Assembly: GCA_003151595.1 (NCBI GenBank)
Contig: PLXW01000137.1
Span: forward strand, 1-26,632
DNA from: Myxococcales bacterium
GTDB taxonomy: Bacteria; Myxococcota; Polyangia; Polyangiales; Polyangiaceae
Direction: 5' to 3'
DNA: 26,632 bases
Position 1 is the first letter of the stretch. Each line of letters opens with the position of its first letter. Below, in pieces: positions 6,116-15,376 of the stretch. Both the position numbers and the translations under genes were made by a program. The notes beneath the pieces were generated by a model. It was given only the letters and a program-made list of their open reading frames with translations. It had not been told where the DNA came from and made no database searches.

Positions 6116-8538
6116 GAAAGCGCAGCTCGTGGTCGCCGCTCATCGGCGCCGCGGCAGGCGCGCTGACGATCGTAGCGAGTAACTCGGCGTGGGCCGATTC
6201 GGACGAGCACGCGCGTACCGCGGGGTCCGACTTGGTGAACGTCGATCGCGAGATCGGCACGGTGCAAGCCGCCGTCGACAAATCGAAGCGCGAACAGATG
6301 TCCGTCGAGGAGCGTCTCGCCAACGGCGAGATCCTCTATCGAACGAAGGACTATCCGCGCGCCTCGCTCGTGTTCAGCGAGATCCTCGAGAAGTACCCGA
6401 ACACGCCGAGCTATCCCGACGCGCTCTGGCTCCGCGGCGAGACCTACTACGCCTCGCACGAGTACCTCGCGGCGCGGCGTGATTACCGTGCGATCGTCGA
6501 CAAGCCGAGCGACGCCCGCTTCCAGGTCTACTTCGGTCGCGCGCTGGCGCGGCTCGTCGACGTGAGCCTTCGCATCGGCGACATCCAGGGGCTCGACGAC
6601 GTCTTCCAGCGCCTGGGGCAAGTCCCGCCGTCGCAGGTCGACGCGGGGCTGAACTACGCGAAGGGGAAGGCCTACTTCGCGAAGAACGACTTCTCGACGG
6701 CGCAGTCGTCGTTTCAGGCGGTGTCGGCAGGGACGGAGTACGGCCATCAGGCGCGCTACTTCCTCGGTCTCATCTCCATGAAGCAGATCCGCCCGACGGC
6801 GAAGGCCGCGGCGCTCCCGGCGCAGACGAACTCGCAGACGCAAGCGACCGTCGCGCCCCCGAACTACAAGCCGGCGATCGACGTCTTCAAGCAGGTCACC
6901 GAGCTCCCGCCCGACACGGACGATCACCGTCACGTGATCGATCTCGCGTGGATGGCGATCGGCCGACTCTTTTACGAGATGGAGCAGTACGAGCAAGCGT
7001 CCGACGCGTACGGGCACGTGCAGCGCGAGTCGCCCGAGTTCGACACGATGCTCTACGAGCTCGCGTGGGTCTACGTTCGCCTCGGCGACGTGCAACGCGC
7101 CGAGCGGGCGCTCGAAGTCCTCCAGGTGGCCGACCCGAGCTCGCCGTACGTCGGCGACGGCACGCTGCTTCGCGCGGACTTGCTCCTTCGCGCCGGCTCG
7201 TTCGACAAGGCGCTGCAGCTCTATGAAGGAGTGCGCACGCAGTACGATCCGATGCGCGCGAAGGTCGAGGGGTTCCTCGATTCGACGACCGACGTCGGCG
7301 TCTACTACGAGAAGCTCTCGCAGCAGCAGCTCGACGCGCTCGATCAGAACGAAGCGCTCCCGCCGCTCGCCGTCCGCTGGGCGCGCGAAGCGGAGGACGG
7401 GCCCGCGGCGTTCGCCGTCATCGACGACGTGAATCAGTGCCGCACGCTGATCAAGCAGTCGAACGATCTCATCGACAAGCTCACCGTGCTCACCGACGCG
7501 GCGAACCGCGTGCGCGCGTTTCCCGAGCTCGAAGCGGGGGAGGAGGCCGCGCTCGGTCTGCTCAACCGCGTGTCGCGCGCGCGTCTTCAGATCGCGCACG
7601 GACTCGACGACGACGAGAAGGATCCGGTCGGCGCGCAGCTCGCGCAGACCCGCGCCCAGCGTCGCGCGTTGATGGGCGCGATCGGCGACATGCCGACGAC
7701 GAGCGGCGAGTTCGAGGCGCGCGATTCCGTCGGGCGCCAGCAATGGAACACGATCTCGCAGTCGCTCTCGGCGCGAAACATGGAGATCGATCAGCTCGCG
7801 GCGATCGTGAATGGCCTCCGCCGCATGCTGAAGGACGACGCCCAAAAAGGGGTCGCCCGCGATCCGAACTCCGTCACGCGCTTCCAGGCCGAGCTCGACT
7901 CGAACGAGCACGATCTCAAGCTGTACCGTCAAGAGGCCGACGAGCTTCGTCGTCAGATCAATTTCGGTCGCGCGCAGGTCGGCGTGGGCGACGCGCGCTT
8001 CCAGGCTGACGCCGTGAATCGCACGTCGTTCGCGAGGCTCGTCGAGGACGAGGTTCAAGAGGTCGTCGGCGGACAAGGGGGACCGAAGGCGCAGCTCTAT
8101 GGGCAGCGCGTTCAACCGCTCTTGATGCAAGCGAAGCAAGAAGAGGATCGCCTGACGGTCGCGTTCGCGGCGCTCGAAGCGCAGGTGAACGCGCGGACGA
8201 TCGAGCTTCGCGCGAAGATCGACATCGAGCGCGCGAACCTCGTGAGCTACGCCGCGCAGCTCGAGACGCTCGACAACGGCACGCAGGGGGCACACGACCT
8301 CGTCGGCCACGTCGCTCAGCGCAACTTCGGCATGGTCCGCGACAAGCTTCGCGGCATCGTGCTCCGCGCCGACGTAGGCATCACCGAGCAAGCGTGGGAG
8401 GTGCGCGAAGAAGAGCTCGCGCGCGTTCACAACTTGCAGACCGAGCGCGCACGCGAAGAGCAACTGCTCGACGAGGAGCTGCGCGAAGTGCTCGACGATT
8501 CGAACAACGGCACGAGCAACGGGGGCGCGGCGAAGTGA
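6112..8538 (+). CDS. Periplasmic TPR protein, GltC-like
   Basis: This is an 808-aa exported protein with a signal peptide likely cleaved after AWA near residue 29. Tetratricopeptide-type repeats begin at about residue 71 (NGEILYRTKDYPRASLVFSE) and continue to about 430, with units such as AWMAIGRLFYEMEQYEQASDAY and ELAWVYVRLGDVQRAERALEV. The C-terminal half is long-helical and probably coiled-coil, ending with MVRDKLRGIVLRADVGITEQ, a stretch I associate with TPR proteins of the gliding-complex type. It is read with a four-base overlap from the preceding gene, and its own stop overlaps the next start. By family resemblance and neighbours it matches GltC of the M. xanthus Glt complex, though it is longer. 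It could instead be another TPR scaffold; no catalytic motif is seen. Confidence 0.8.
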   Translation: MRKRSSWSPLIGAAAGALTIVASNSAWADSDEHARTAGSDLVNVDREIGTVQAAVDKSKREQMSVEERLANGEILYRTKDYPRASLVFSEILEKYPNTPSYPDALWLRGETYYASHEYLAARRDYRAIVDKPSDARFQVYFGRALARLVDVSLRIGDIQGLDDVFQRLGQVPPSQVDAGLNYAKGKAYFAKNDFSTAQSSFQAVSAGTEYGHQARYFLGLISMKQIRPTAKAAALPAQTNSQTQATVAPPNYKPAIDVFKQVTELPPDTDDHRHVIDLAWMAIGRLFYEMEQYEQASDAYGHVQRESPEFDTMLYELAWVYVRLGDVQRAERALEVLQVADPSSPYVGDGTLLRADLLLRAGSFDKALQLYEGVRTQYDPMRAKVEGFLDSTTDVGVYYEKLSQQQLDALDQNEALPPLAVRWAREAEDGPAAFAVIDDVNQCRTLIKQSNDLIDKLTVLTDAANRVRAFPELEAGEEAALGLLNRVSRARLQIAHGLDDDEKDPVGAQLAQTRAQRRALMGAIGDMPTTSGEFEARDSVGRQQWNTISQSLSARNMEIDQLAAIVNGLRRMLKDDAQKGVARDPNSVTRFQAELDSNEHDLKLYRQEADELRRQINFGRAQVGVGDARFQADAVNRTSFARLVEDEVQEVVGGQGGPKAQLYGQRVQPLLMQAKQEEDRLTVAFAALEAQVNARTIELRAKIDIERANLVSYAAQLETLDNGTQGAHDLVGHVAQRNFGMVRDKLRGIVLRADVGITEQAWEVREEELARVHNLQTERAREEQLLDEELREVLDDSNNGTSNGGAAK

Positions 8539-11500
8539 TGAAGATCAGGGGCTCGAGCTGGCTTTTCGCGCTGGGGACCGTCGTCCTGGCCGCGTCGCTG
8601 CCGATCAGCGTTCTCGCGCAGACTCCGCCGGCGGGTGCCCCCGCGCCCACGGCAGGGAAACCGGCGCAACCGGGGCACAAGAAGGGCGCGGCGAAGAAGC
8701 CCGCGGTCATCACGATGGCGCCGGTCACGGGGTTGCCCGCGACGCCGACCACCGGGACGACTCCCGCATCGGACGCCACTGCCGATGGCGGCACCACGGC
8801 GCCGAGCCCCGTGACCCAGTCGTCCAACACCGTCATCGCGCCCGCGCCGACGGTCCATCCGGTCTCGCCTCCGCCTCCGCCTCCCACGGCGAGCCAGCTC
8901 GCGGCGTACCAGGCGCTCAAGACCGAGACCGATGCGTTCGAGACCGGCGCGAAGGACTACCGCGATACGGTGACGACGATCATTCGTCTTCACTACGAAG
9001 CGAAGAAGAAGGAAATCCTCTCCGGCCTCGACGACGAGATCGGCGTCGAGAAGGTCGAAGCGAAGAAAGCGCGCGACACGGCGATCAAGCGCCTCGAAGA
9101 GTTCATCGCCACGTACAGCGGAACGCGCGCGAAGGATCCCGAGTCACCCGACGCGATGTACCGCCTCGCGGCGCTCTACGAAGATCGCGCGCGCGCCGAA
9201 GACGCGACCGACGATCTCTCGATCGGCCTGAAGCCGGCCATCGCGCTCTACAAGCGCGTGATCAACGAGTACCCGGGCTACAAGCAGCTCGCGTCGATCT
9301 TCTATTTCCTCGCGCACGCCTACGACGACGCGAGTCGGCAGGACGAGTCGCAGCAGGTGTACCGCTCGCTCGTTTGCCACAACCACTTCAAGTACCCGAC
9401 GCCGCCGAACCCGAAGGATCCGAGCCGCGACACGATCCTGCCGATGCCGCAGGATCACGACGAGGAGTACTGGAGCACGTGGCGCAACCTGCACCGCGAT
9501 CCGGCGTCGCTGAAGAAGGGGGGAGCCGACATCACGTACGTCGATCCGTACCCGACCGACTGCGTGGCGATGCCCCAGCCCGACCTTCAGCCCGGCGAGC
9601 CGTCGAAGGTCGGCGAGTCGTGGTGGAACATCGGCAACTGGGAGTTCGATCAGCTCGATCTCGGCGGCGGCGTCGTGAAGGACGAGCCGGGCGCGGTCTA
9701 CGACTACGACCGTGCGGCCAGCGCGTACCAGCACGCGATGACGTTCCACGTCTACCCGATCTACGGCGTCGCTCTCTACAAGTACGCCTGGACGCTCTAC
9801 AAGCAGCAGCGCTTCGCGGACGCGACCAAGCAGTTCGTCCAGCTGCTCCTCTACACCGACGATCTGATGAAGGAACGCGGAGACCCCGGCGTCGACTTCC
9901 AGACCGAGGCGTACCAGTACATCGCCGGCTCGCTCGCGATCGTCGACTTCGCCGGCCCCGGGCCGAACGAGCCGTACATGCAGCGCGCGGACATCTTCGA
10001 CACGGAGCCCGATCCGACGAAGGCCGAGGTGAAGCTCCACGTCGCGATCGATCGCGTTCGCGATCCTGCGCTCATCCCGCAGGACAAGAAGTGGACGATC
10101 AACATCTACCGCGCGCTCGCCGACGAGTTCCGGTCGCTCGGCCAGTTCAACAACGCGATCGAAATCTACGCGGACATGTTGAAGAAGTGGCCGATGGATC
10201 CCACGGCCCCGGACACGCAGAACGCGATGGCCGAGACGTACGATCAGCAGAACATCACCAAGCGCGTGAATACGCCGGAGCACGACGCCATCGCGGCGAA
10301 GGCGCTCGAGGCTCGGACGGCGCTGGCGAACTACATCGGCAACACGCCGTGGGTCGACGCGAACAAGGACAACCCCGAAGCGATCGAGCGCGCAGAGACG
10401 CTCGTGCGCGGCGGGTTGAAGTCGGCCGCGGCGCAGCACACGAACAACGCGAACGCGGCGGTCACCGAAGCGCAGCAGTCGGGTGATCCGGCGCACATCG
10501 CCGAGGAGCTGACCCGCGCGCTCGCCGAGTACAAGCTGGCCGCGCTCGGCTGGGCGGGCTTCCTTCACCAGGACGAGAACGCGCCCGACGCGTACGAGAG
10601 CCGTTACTGGCTCGCGCAGGCGCGGCACGAGCAGGTGAAGATCGAGGTCATCCTCGCGAAGTTGAAGAAGGGAGCACCCCCCACGTCGCAAGAGATCGCG
10701 GAAGCGCGACAGGCGGCGATCGACGTCCGCGACTCGAACGAAGACGACAAGTACCTGATGAACGCGGCGCTCTTCGTCGTCGATCTCAGCGACGTCGATC
10801 GCGATCTCGCGTTCCAGCAGTTCGCCGACACGAACGGCGCGGCCGGGTTCGAGGATCGACAGACGCCGCACTACACGGGCGACAACAACACCGGGAAGCC
10901 GTCGATCGATCCGATCCCGCCGCAGGTGCAGTCGAGCATGCAGTCGCGCGACGACTTCATCGTTCGCGTGCCGCCGGCGCTCGACGTGACGCACAACTCG
11001 ACCGAGTTCCAGACGTACGACGCTGGCCAGTTCTATCTGTACGGCCACTTCGACGAAGCGCGCGCGCGCTACGAGCCGATCTACAACGAGCACTGCGGCA
11101 AGGATAAGTACGGCTACGAAGCGTGGGAGAAGCTCATCGTGATGAGCAACCACCTCGGCGACGCCGACCGCTCGCGAGACCTCGCGCAGAAGGAGAAGGA
11201 TCATCCGTGCGCGATGACCGCCGACCAGCAGGCGAAGGCCGAGCTGATCGTGAACCCGACGCTGCAGGAAGCGGCGTACGCCAAGGCCGGCGCGAAGTTC
11301 AAGGAAGCGCAGGCCGCGCAGCCCGGACCCGATCGCGACAAGCTCTGGCGCGAAGCGGCCGGTCTCTACGAAGCGGCGCTGCAAGCGGCGCCGGGCCGTG
11401 ACGAAGCGCCCGAAGGGGCGATGAACGCGGCGTACGCGTACAAGCAGGTCGGCGACTTCAGTCGCGCGATCGACACGTACACGCTGTTCATCGGCGCCTA

Positions 11501-12890
11501 CGGAAACGAAGACACGCTGAACGGACTTCAGAAGGGCGACCCGAAGAAGAAGCCGCCCGTCGTGGCCGATCAGAAGAAGTACGACACGCGCGTGACCGAT
11601 CTCGGGAACGCGTACGACGCGCTCTCGACCACGTACTACTCGTTCTTCAACTACCAGCGTGCCGCCGAGACCAAGGAGAAGATCAGCTCCAACACGCGCT
11701 TCGACGAGAAGAAGCGGAAGGATGCCGCGGCCGACGCGATGGAGCTGTACCAGGCGCTCGGACAGCGCGACAAGATGCTTGCACAGTACAAGCTCATGTC
11801 GACCTTGCACCCCGCGGCTGACGAGCAGGCGAAGGCGGACTACGAGGTCGCCGACTACGATTACCGCCAGTGGTCACCGCAAGGTGGCGACTCGGGATCG
11901 AACCGGCAATCGCGCGTCGCGGCCGAGTCGGCGTTGATGGGCTTCTACGCGAAGCAGCACGCGCGGCCGGCGGCGGCGAAGTACTCGCTCGAAGCGGCCT
12001 ACCAGATCGCCAAGATGAAGAAGTCGTCGGGCGACGGCGGGTATCACCAGTGGTTCAAGACGGTGATCAACGAGTGGGAGTTCATCGATAGGAACGTCCC
12101 CGCGCAAGGCAAAGACGGGAAGAAGGACTCGCAGATCTCGCCGTACGCCGACTACGCCGCGGAAGCGGAGTACACGGCGCTCGACGAAGAGATCCACGAG
12201 AAGTTCGACTACGAAACGGGCCACCACCACTTCGCAGGATCGGTCGAGGACATCCTCGGCACCTACGACAAGGCCGGCAAGAACACGCGCAAGGGGAAGT
12301 ACCAACTCGACGCCGAAGAGGCCGATAAGTACGACAAGGCGCTCGAGCACATCGCGCGCACGTATCCCTCTGTCGAGTGGGTGCAGGCTGCGATCGCGCG
12401 GAAGGGATCGCTCTACGATTCACTTCGCACAGGGCTCTACAACACGGTCGCTCCGGCGCTGAAGTACTTCACGCCGCAGCAAGAGCGCCTCTTGAAGACG
12501 CTCGAGAACAGCGGACGCGACGACCTCGCCCAGCAAGCGGACGACCTGCGCTCGACGGTCAAAGAGGGGTGGCGTTCGAAGAAGGAGTCCGAGCTCGCGG
12601 CGATGGACCAGATCATGGTCCGCAACTACGTCACGGCGGTCGTGCTCGCGCGAAAGTACAACGTGCGGAACTCGTCGGTCGCGCGAGCGATCAACCGGCT
12701 CGCGTACTTCACCGACATCATCGGTGACACCAACATGCGCACGTACGTGACGAACACGATCGACCCGACCGACGCGAACAAGAGCGCGAAGCTCGACTAC
12801 AAGGACGGGATGTTCGTGCAACAGCGCCCGGGCATGGCCGCCGTGCCGCCCCCGGACGCGAACGACGAGCCGCTCCCGGTGGCGCCGTGA
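8538..12890 (+). CDS. Giant periplasmic TPR protein, GltD/AgmU-like
   Basis: This 1450-aa protein has a signal peptide (MKIRGSSWLFALGTVVLAAS..., cleavage near VLAQ). A Pro/Ala/Thr-rich linker runs to about residue 115, followed by more than 1200 residues of helical-repeat sequence. Recognisable TPR-like units include MYRLAALYEDRARAEDA, NAMAETYDQQN and MNAAYAYKQVGDFSRAIDTY. The start ATG overlaps the upstream stop by one base (TGATG); a longer open frame reaching further upstream only shadows the previous gene. In M. xanthus, GltD/AgmU is a very large TPR protein encoded directly before the TPR lipoprotein GltE/AglT, the same order as here. The expected role is a periplasmic scaffold linking inner- and outer-membrane parts of the complex. 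It is longer than the M. xanthus protein as I remember it (about 1200 aa). Confidence 0.82.
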   Translation: MKIRGSSWLFALGTVVLAASLPISVLAQTPPAGAPAPTAGKPAQPGHKKGAAKKPAVITMAPVTGLPATPTTGTTPASDATADGGTTAPSPVTQSSNTVIAPAPTVHPVSPPPPPPTASQLAAYQALKTETDAFETGAKDYRDTVTTIIRLHYEAKKKEILSGLDDEIGVEKVEAKKARDTAIKRLEEFIATYSGTRAKDPESPDAMYRLAALYEDRARAEDATDDLSIGLKPAIALYKRVINEYPGYKQLASIFYFLAHAYDDASRQDESQQVYRSLVCHNHFKYPTPPNPKDPSRDTILPMPQDHDEEYWSTWRNLHRDPASLKKGGADITYVDPYPTDCVAMPQPDLQPGEPSKVGESWWNIGNWEFDQLDLGGGVVKDEPGAVYDYDRAASAYQHAMTFHVYPIYGVALYKYAWTLYKQQRFADATKQFVQLLLYTDDLMKERGDPGVDFQTEAYQYIAGSLAIVDFAGPGPNEPYMQRADIFDTEPDPTKAEVKLHVAIDRVRDPALIPQDKKWTINIYRALADEFRSLGQFNNAIEIYADMLKKWPMDPTAPDTQNAMAETYDQQNITKRVNTPEHDAIAAKALEARTALANYIGNTPWVDANKDNPEAIERAETLVRGGLKSAAAQHTNNANAAVTEAQQSGDPAHIAEELTRALAEYKLAALGWAGFLHQDENAPDAYESRYWLAQARHEQVKIEVILAKLKKGAPPTSQEIAEARQAAIDVRDSNEDDKYLMNAALFVVDLSDVDRDLAFQQFADTNGAAGFEDRQTPHYTGDNNTGKPSIDPIPPQVQSSMQSRDDFIVRVPPALDVTHNSTEFQTYDAGQFYLYGHFDEARARYEPIYNEHCGKDKYGYEAWEKLIVMSNHLGDADRSRDLAQKEKDHPCAMTADQQAKAELIVNPTLQEAAYAKAGAKFKEAQAAQPGPDRDKLWREAAGLYEAALQAAPGRDEAPEGAMNAAYAYKQVGDFSRAIDTYTLFIGAYGNEDTLNGLQKGDPKKKPPVVADQKKYDTRVTDLGNAYDALSTTYYSFFNYQRAAETKEKISSNTRFDEKKRKDAAADAMELYQALGQRDKMLAQYKLMSTLHPAADEQAKADYEVADYDYRQWSPQGGDSGSNRQSRVAAESALMGFYAKQHARPAAAKYSLEAAYQIAKMKKSSGDGGYHQWFKTVINEWEFIDRNVPAQGKDGKKDSQISPYADYAAEAEYTALDEEIHEKFDYETGHHHFAGSVEDILGTYDKAGKNTRKGKYQLDAEEADKYDKALEHIARTYPSVEWVQAAIARKGSLYDSLRTGLYNTVAPALKYFTPQQERLLKTLENSGRDDLAQQADDLRSTVKEGWRSKKESELAAMDQIMVRNYVTAVVLARKYNVRNSSVARAINRLAYFTDIIGDTNMRTYVTNTIDPTDANKSAKLDYKDGMFVQQRPGMAAVPPPDANDEPLPVAP

Positions 12891-12925
12891 GGGCCGCCAA
12901 GGTGGCAATCGTGAGGGGAGAGATG

Positions 12926-14272
12926 ATGCGGACGATCGGACGAAGCGGCGGTTTCACCGTTGCGGTGAGCGTCGCGGCGATCGCGTCCGGTTGCGGGGGG
13001 AGCTCACCCGCACCGGTGAAATCGCCTACGGCGTCGACGGGCGACGCCGGCGCGGCCGTGGCAGTGGCGCCGAACGCGCAAGGGCAGGAGGTCGGGGTCA
13101 CGGATCCCGATCAACACCCCGAGCTCTCGGGGCCTGCGAAGGAGTCGTACAATCGCGGCTGGTCAGCGTGGCTCGCCGGCGACTTGAATGGCGCCAAGGC
13201 CGCGTTCACCGACGCGACCCAGAAGGACTCGCGGGCGCCCGCTCCTCACTACTCACTCGGCGTCGTTCTCGAGCGACTCGGGCAGGTCCCCGACGCGCAG
13301 CAAGAATACCGCGCGGCGTACACGTTCAAGGCCGACTACGAGCTGGCGATGGGAGCGTACGCGCTGTCGCTCGCGTACTCCGGCCACGCAGGCGAAGCAG
13401 ACACGTTCCTCACCGACAAGCACAATCGCAACCCGCAATCGGCGCGCATCTCGACGTATCTGTCGATGGTCAAGTCGATCGAAGGAGACAGCGGGAGCGC
13501 GCAGTCGCTCGCGCAAGATGCGCTGCGACTCGATCCGAACAACCGGGACGCGATGATGGCGATCGCGCGCGATCACTACCGCGCGCACCGCATGGATCTC
13601 GCGCTGTACGCGCTCCGCGCGATCCTCGACGGCATCGGTGAAGCGTCGCCTCCGCGCGACAAGGACAACGCCGAAGGGCATCTCCTTCGCGGGCTCATCG
13701 AGAAGCAAGACGGCAAGCGCGCCGCTGCGATGATCGACTTTCAAGCGGCGCAGACGAAGCGCCCCGACTTGGTGGAAGCGACCATTCAGCTCGGCGTGAT
13801 GAAGCTCGAGGCAGGGAACGCGGCCGAAGCGACGCCGCTGCTCGAAATGGGCGTGAAGTACGCGCCGACCGATCCGATCGCGCACTTGAACCTGGGTGAC
13901 AGCTATCGCCTCGGCGGGCGCACGGCGGATGCGAAGCGCGAGCTCGAGACGTCCTTGCAGCTCGACTCGACCCAAGCGGTCGCGCATTACGACCTCGGCC
14001 TCCTCTATTTGTTCTCGCCGAGCGTTCCCGGCTTCCAGCCGCTCGATCAGGTCGCGCAAGCGATCAAAGAGCTCGAGACGTTCAAGACGATGCACGTGAA
14101 GACCACTCCGGGGCAGACGGACGACACGGACGACTTGCTCAGTCGAGCGAAGGCGAAGCAGGCCGAGCTCAAGACCCCGGCTCCTCCTCCTCCGGCAGCG
14201 GCGGCGCCTGCGGCTTCGGCGCCGGCTGCTGCAGCGAAACCTGCTGCCGGCGCGGCGGACGGCGGGAAGTGA
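12926..14272 (+). CDS. Outer-membrane TPR lipoprotein, GltE/AglT-like
   Basis: This 448-aa lipoprotein has a hydrophobic signal ending in ASGC with Cys23 as lipid site, then a Ser/Pro-rich linker. TPR units run from about residue 75 to 385 (NRGWSAWLAGDLNGAKAAF, HYSLGVVLERLGQVPDAQQEY, HLNLGDSYRLGGRTADAKREL, HYDLGLLYLFSP), and an Ala/Pro-rich tail ends the protein. The ATG at 12926 is chosen because AGGGGAG lies 5 nt upstream. An alternative GTG at 12887 overlaps the previous stop by four bases and would add 13 residues. Position directly after the giant TPR gene and size near 450-480 aa match GltE/AglT, an outer-membrane lipoprotein needed for adventurous gliding in M. xanthus. It probably interacts with the preceding TPR proteins in the periplasm. 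Confidence 0.84.
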   Translation: MRTIGRSGGFTVAVSVAAIASGCGGSSPAPVKSPTASTGDAGAAVAVAPNAQGQEVGVTDPDQHPELSGPAKESYNRGWSAWLAGDLNGAKAAFTDATQKDSRAPAPHYSLGVVLERLGQVPDAQQEYRAAYTFKADYELAMGAYALSLAYSGHAGEADTFLTDKHNRNPQSARISTYLSMVKSIEGDSGSAQSLAQDALRLDPNNRDAMMAIARDHYRAHRMDLALYALRAILDGIGEASPPRDKDNAEGHLLRGLIEKQDGKRAAAMIDFQAAQTKRPDLVEATIQLGVMKLEAGNAAEATPLLEMGVKYAPTDPIAHLNLGDSYRLGGRTADAKRELETSLQLDSTQAVAHYDLGLLYLFSPSVPGFQPLDQVAQAIKELETFKTMHVKTTPGQTDDTDDLLSRAKAKQAELKTPAPPPPAAAAPAASAPAAAAKPAAGAADGGK

Positions 14273-14343
14273 TTGGCGCGCGCGCGATGCGTGGCGGATA
14301 CTTGAGCGCGAGCAAGCTAGAAAAGCGGAAGACGGAGCGAAGC

Positions 14344-14604
14344 ATGACGAAGACGATCCTCAAGCTCGGAAGCATGGCGCTCGTCGCGCTCGCGTTCTCG
14401 TTCGTCGCGGGCGAGGGGACGGCCTCGGCGGCGGATCAGAAGGGCGGAGTCATCACGCTGCGCGAGGTCGAGATCGTCGGCCGAGTGCAGAAGCCGATCG
14501 CGTCCGTCGACGTCGGCACCATCCTGCCGAAGCTGACGCTCGCGGAGCTCCGCCAACCGTTCCTCGATCGCATCGAGGAAGCGGTCCAGCACGATCCGTT
14601 CTGA
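14344..14604 (+). CDS. Small exported protein in the Glt-like cluster (positional GltF candidate)
   Basis: This is an 86-aa protein with a signal peptide (MTKTILKLGSMALVALAFSF, cleavage near ASA-A). The mature part of about 55 residues contains EVEIVGRVQKPIASVDVGTI followed by LTLAELRQPFLDRIEE. I do not know a described family for it, but the motif-like EIVGRVQKP segment looks conserved rather than random. The ATG at 14344 has GGAG 6 nt upstream; an earlier in-frame start at 14269 adds a charged stretch that spoils the signal peptide. Its stop codon is immediately followed by the GTG start of the next gene, implying coupled translation. It occupies the place held by gltF between gltE and gltG in M. 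xanthus; homology to GltF is not established by sequence here. Confidence 0.72.
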   Translation: MTKTILKLGSMALVALAFSFVAGEGTASAADQKGGVITLREVEIVGRVQKPIASVDVGTILPKLTLAELRQPFLDRIEEAVQHDPF

Positions 14605-15135
14605 GTGATCTTCACGCTCGTCGCGATCGGCATCGCCGTGATCTGCGTGGCGGCAAGCGCGCGCCGCTTGATGTTCGCGGCGCAGGCGACCGCGCTCGAC
14701 GTCGGCGTGCTGCTCGCCGCCGTTCGCGAGACGCCGGAATCGTGGCCTTCGATTCGTGACGCGATCACTCGAGAGCCTGCGGCCGAGTGGGAGCGCGAGC
14801 TGCTCGTCGCGCTCGACTCGAAGCACGTCGCGCTCGTCAACGAGCAGCTGAGCGAGCTCGATTACACGGCGCAACGTTGGGCTCGCGTCCCGCGCGTGTG
14901 CGCGAGCATCGCGTCGAGCAGCGGCTTTCTCTTGGCCGCGCTCGTCATGCGCGATGCGCTCGCGTCCGAGGACGTCGACGTGAACGCCGCCATCGCCGCC
15001 GCGATCAATGCCGTCGTGGTCGGCCTCGCCAGCGCCGCGTTCTGCGTCGCGGCGCATCTGCGTGCACGTACGATGGTGAGAGAGCGCCTCGCCACGACCG
15101 ACAAGCTGGTCGAGCGCCTCGAGTTACTGTCGTGA
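14605..15135 (+). CDS. Small membrane protein, possible divergent TolQ/MotA/ExbB-family channel subunit
   Basis: This 176-aa protein starts with GTG abutting the previous stop (TGAGTG). It shows three hydrophobic segments: residues 1-18 (IFTLVAIGIAVICVAASA), about 96-112 (CASIASSSGFLLAALVM), and about 128-150 (AAAINAVVVGLASAAFCVAAH). A cytoplasmic-looking helical stretch lies between the first two (AAEWERELLVALDSKHVALV). The topology and the C-terminal LRARTMVRERLATTDKLVERL resemble TolQ/ExbB/AglR proteins, in which the second and third helices flank a short loop. The usual LLGTVxG motif is absent (replaced by SSGFLLA) and the protein is shorter than typical (about 220-240 aa). I call it a divergent or degenerate relative by topology and position only. 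The next gene encodes a TonB-like protein, a plausible partner for such a subunit. Confidence 0.62.
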   Translation: MIFTLVAIGIAVICVAASARRLMFAAQATALDVGVLLAAVRETPESWPSIRDAITREPAAEWERELLVALDSKHVALVNEQLSELDYTAQRWARVPRVCASIASSSGFLLAALVMRDALASEDVDVNAAIAAAINAVVVGLASAAFCVAAHLRARTMVRERLATTDKLVERLELLS

Positions 15136-15136
15136 A

Positions 15137-15151
15137 TGTCCTGAAAGGACA
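15137..15151 (+). other. Short hairpin just after the membrane-protein stop
   Basis: TGTCCT-GAA-AGGACA forms a perfect 6-bp stem with a 3-nt loop starting 2 nt after the stop codon. No T-run follows, so it is not a standard terminator; it may stabilise the upstream mRNA 3' end. The 241-nt gap to the next gene also holds a direct repeat ATCCCAGAG at 15283-15291 and 15295-15303. Confidence 0.4.
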
Positions 15152-15376
15152 GGCACGCAAGACCAGACCGTGACGCGCGTGACGCGGCTTCCCAGCGGGA
15201 TGCCGGTTCGTGTACTCTCGACATGATCGGAATTTGGGAACAAAGGCCGATTTGCTGCACTCTGAATCTTCGTAGTCCTCGCATCCCAGAGCGGATCCCA
15301 GAGAATGATGCGCCGTCGCACGTGATGCCCGGCGCCAAGACTGCGTACGCAGGTTCGTGAAAGGCGGAGTGTCCGA

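Noticed and set aside
5863..8463. Long open frame (over 860 codons) antisense to the GltC-like gene
   Set aside because: Arg/Leu/Val/His-rich composition typical of the reverse strand of high-GC genes; no motifs; the sense gene has a signal peptide, TPRs and coupled junctions.
9144..11810. Long open frame (over 880 codons) antisense to the GltD-like gene
   Set aside because: Same antisense-shadow composition; sense strand has consistent TPR protein features.
15240..15265. Sigma-54 promoter before the GltG-like gene
   Set aside because: GG and GC dinucleotides can be placed 10 nt apart but the flanking bases do not match TGGCAC-N5-TTGC.
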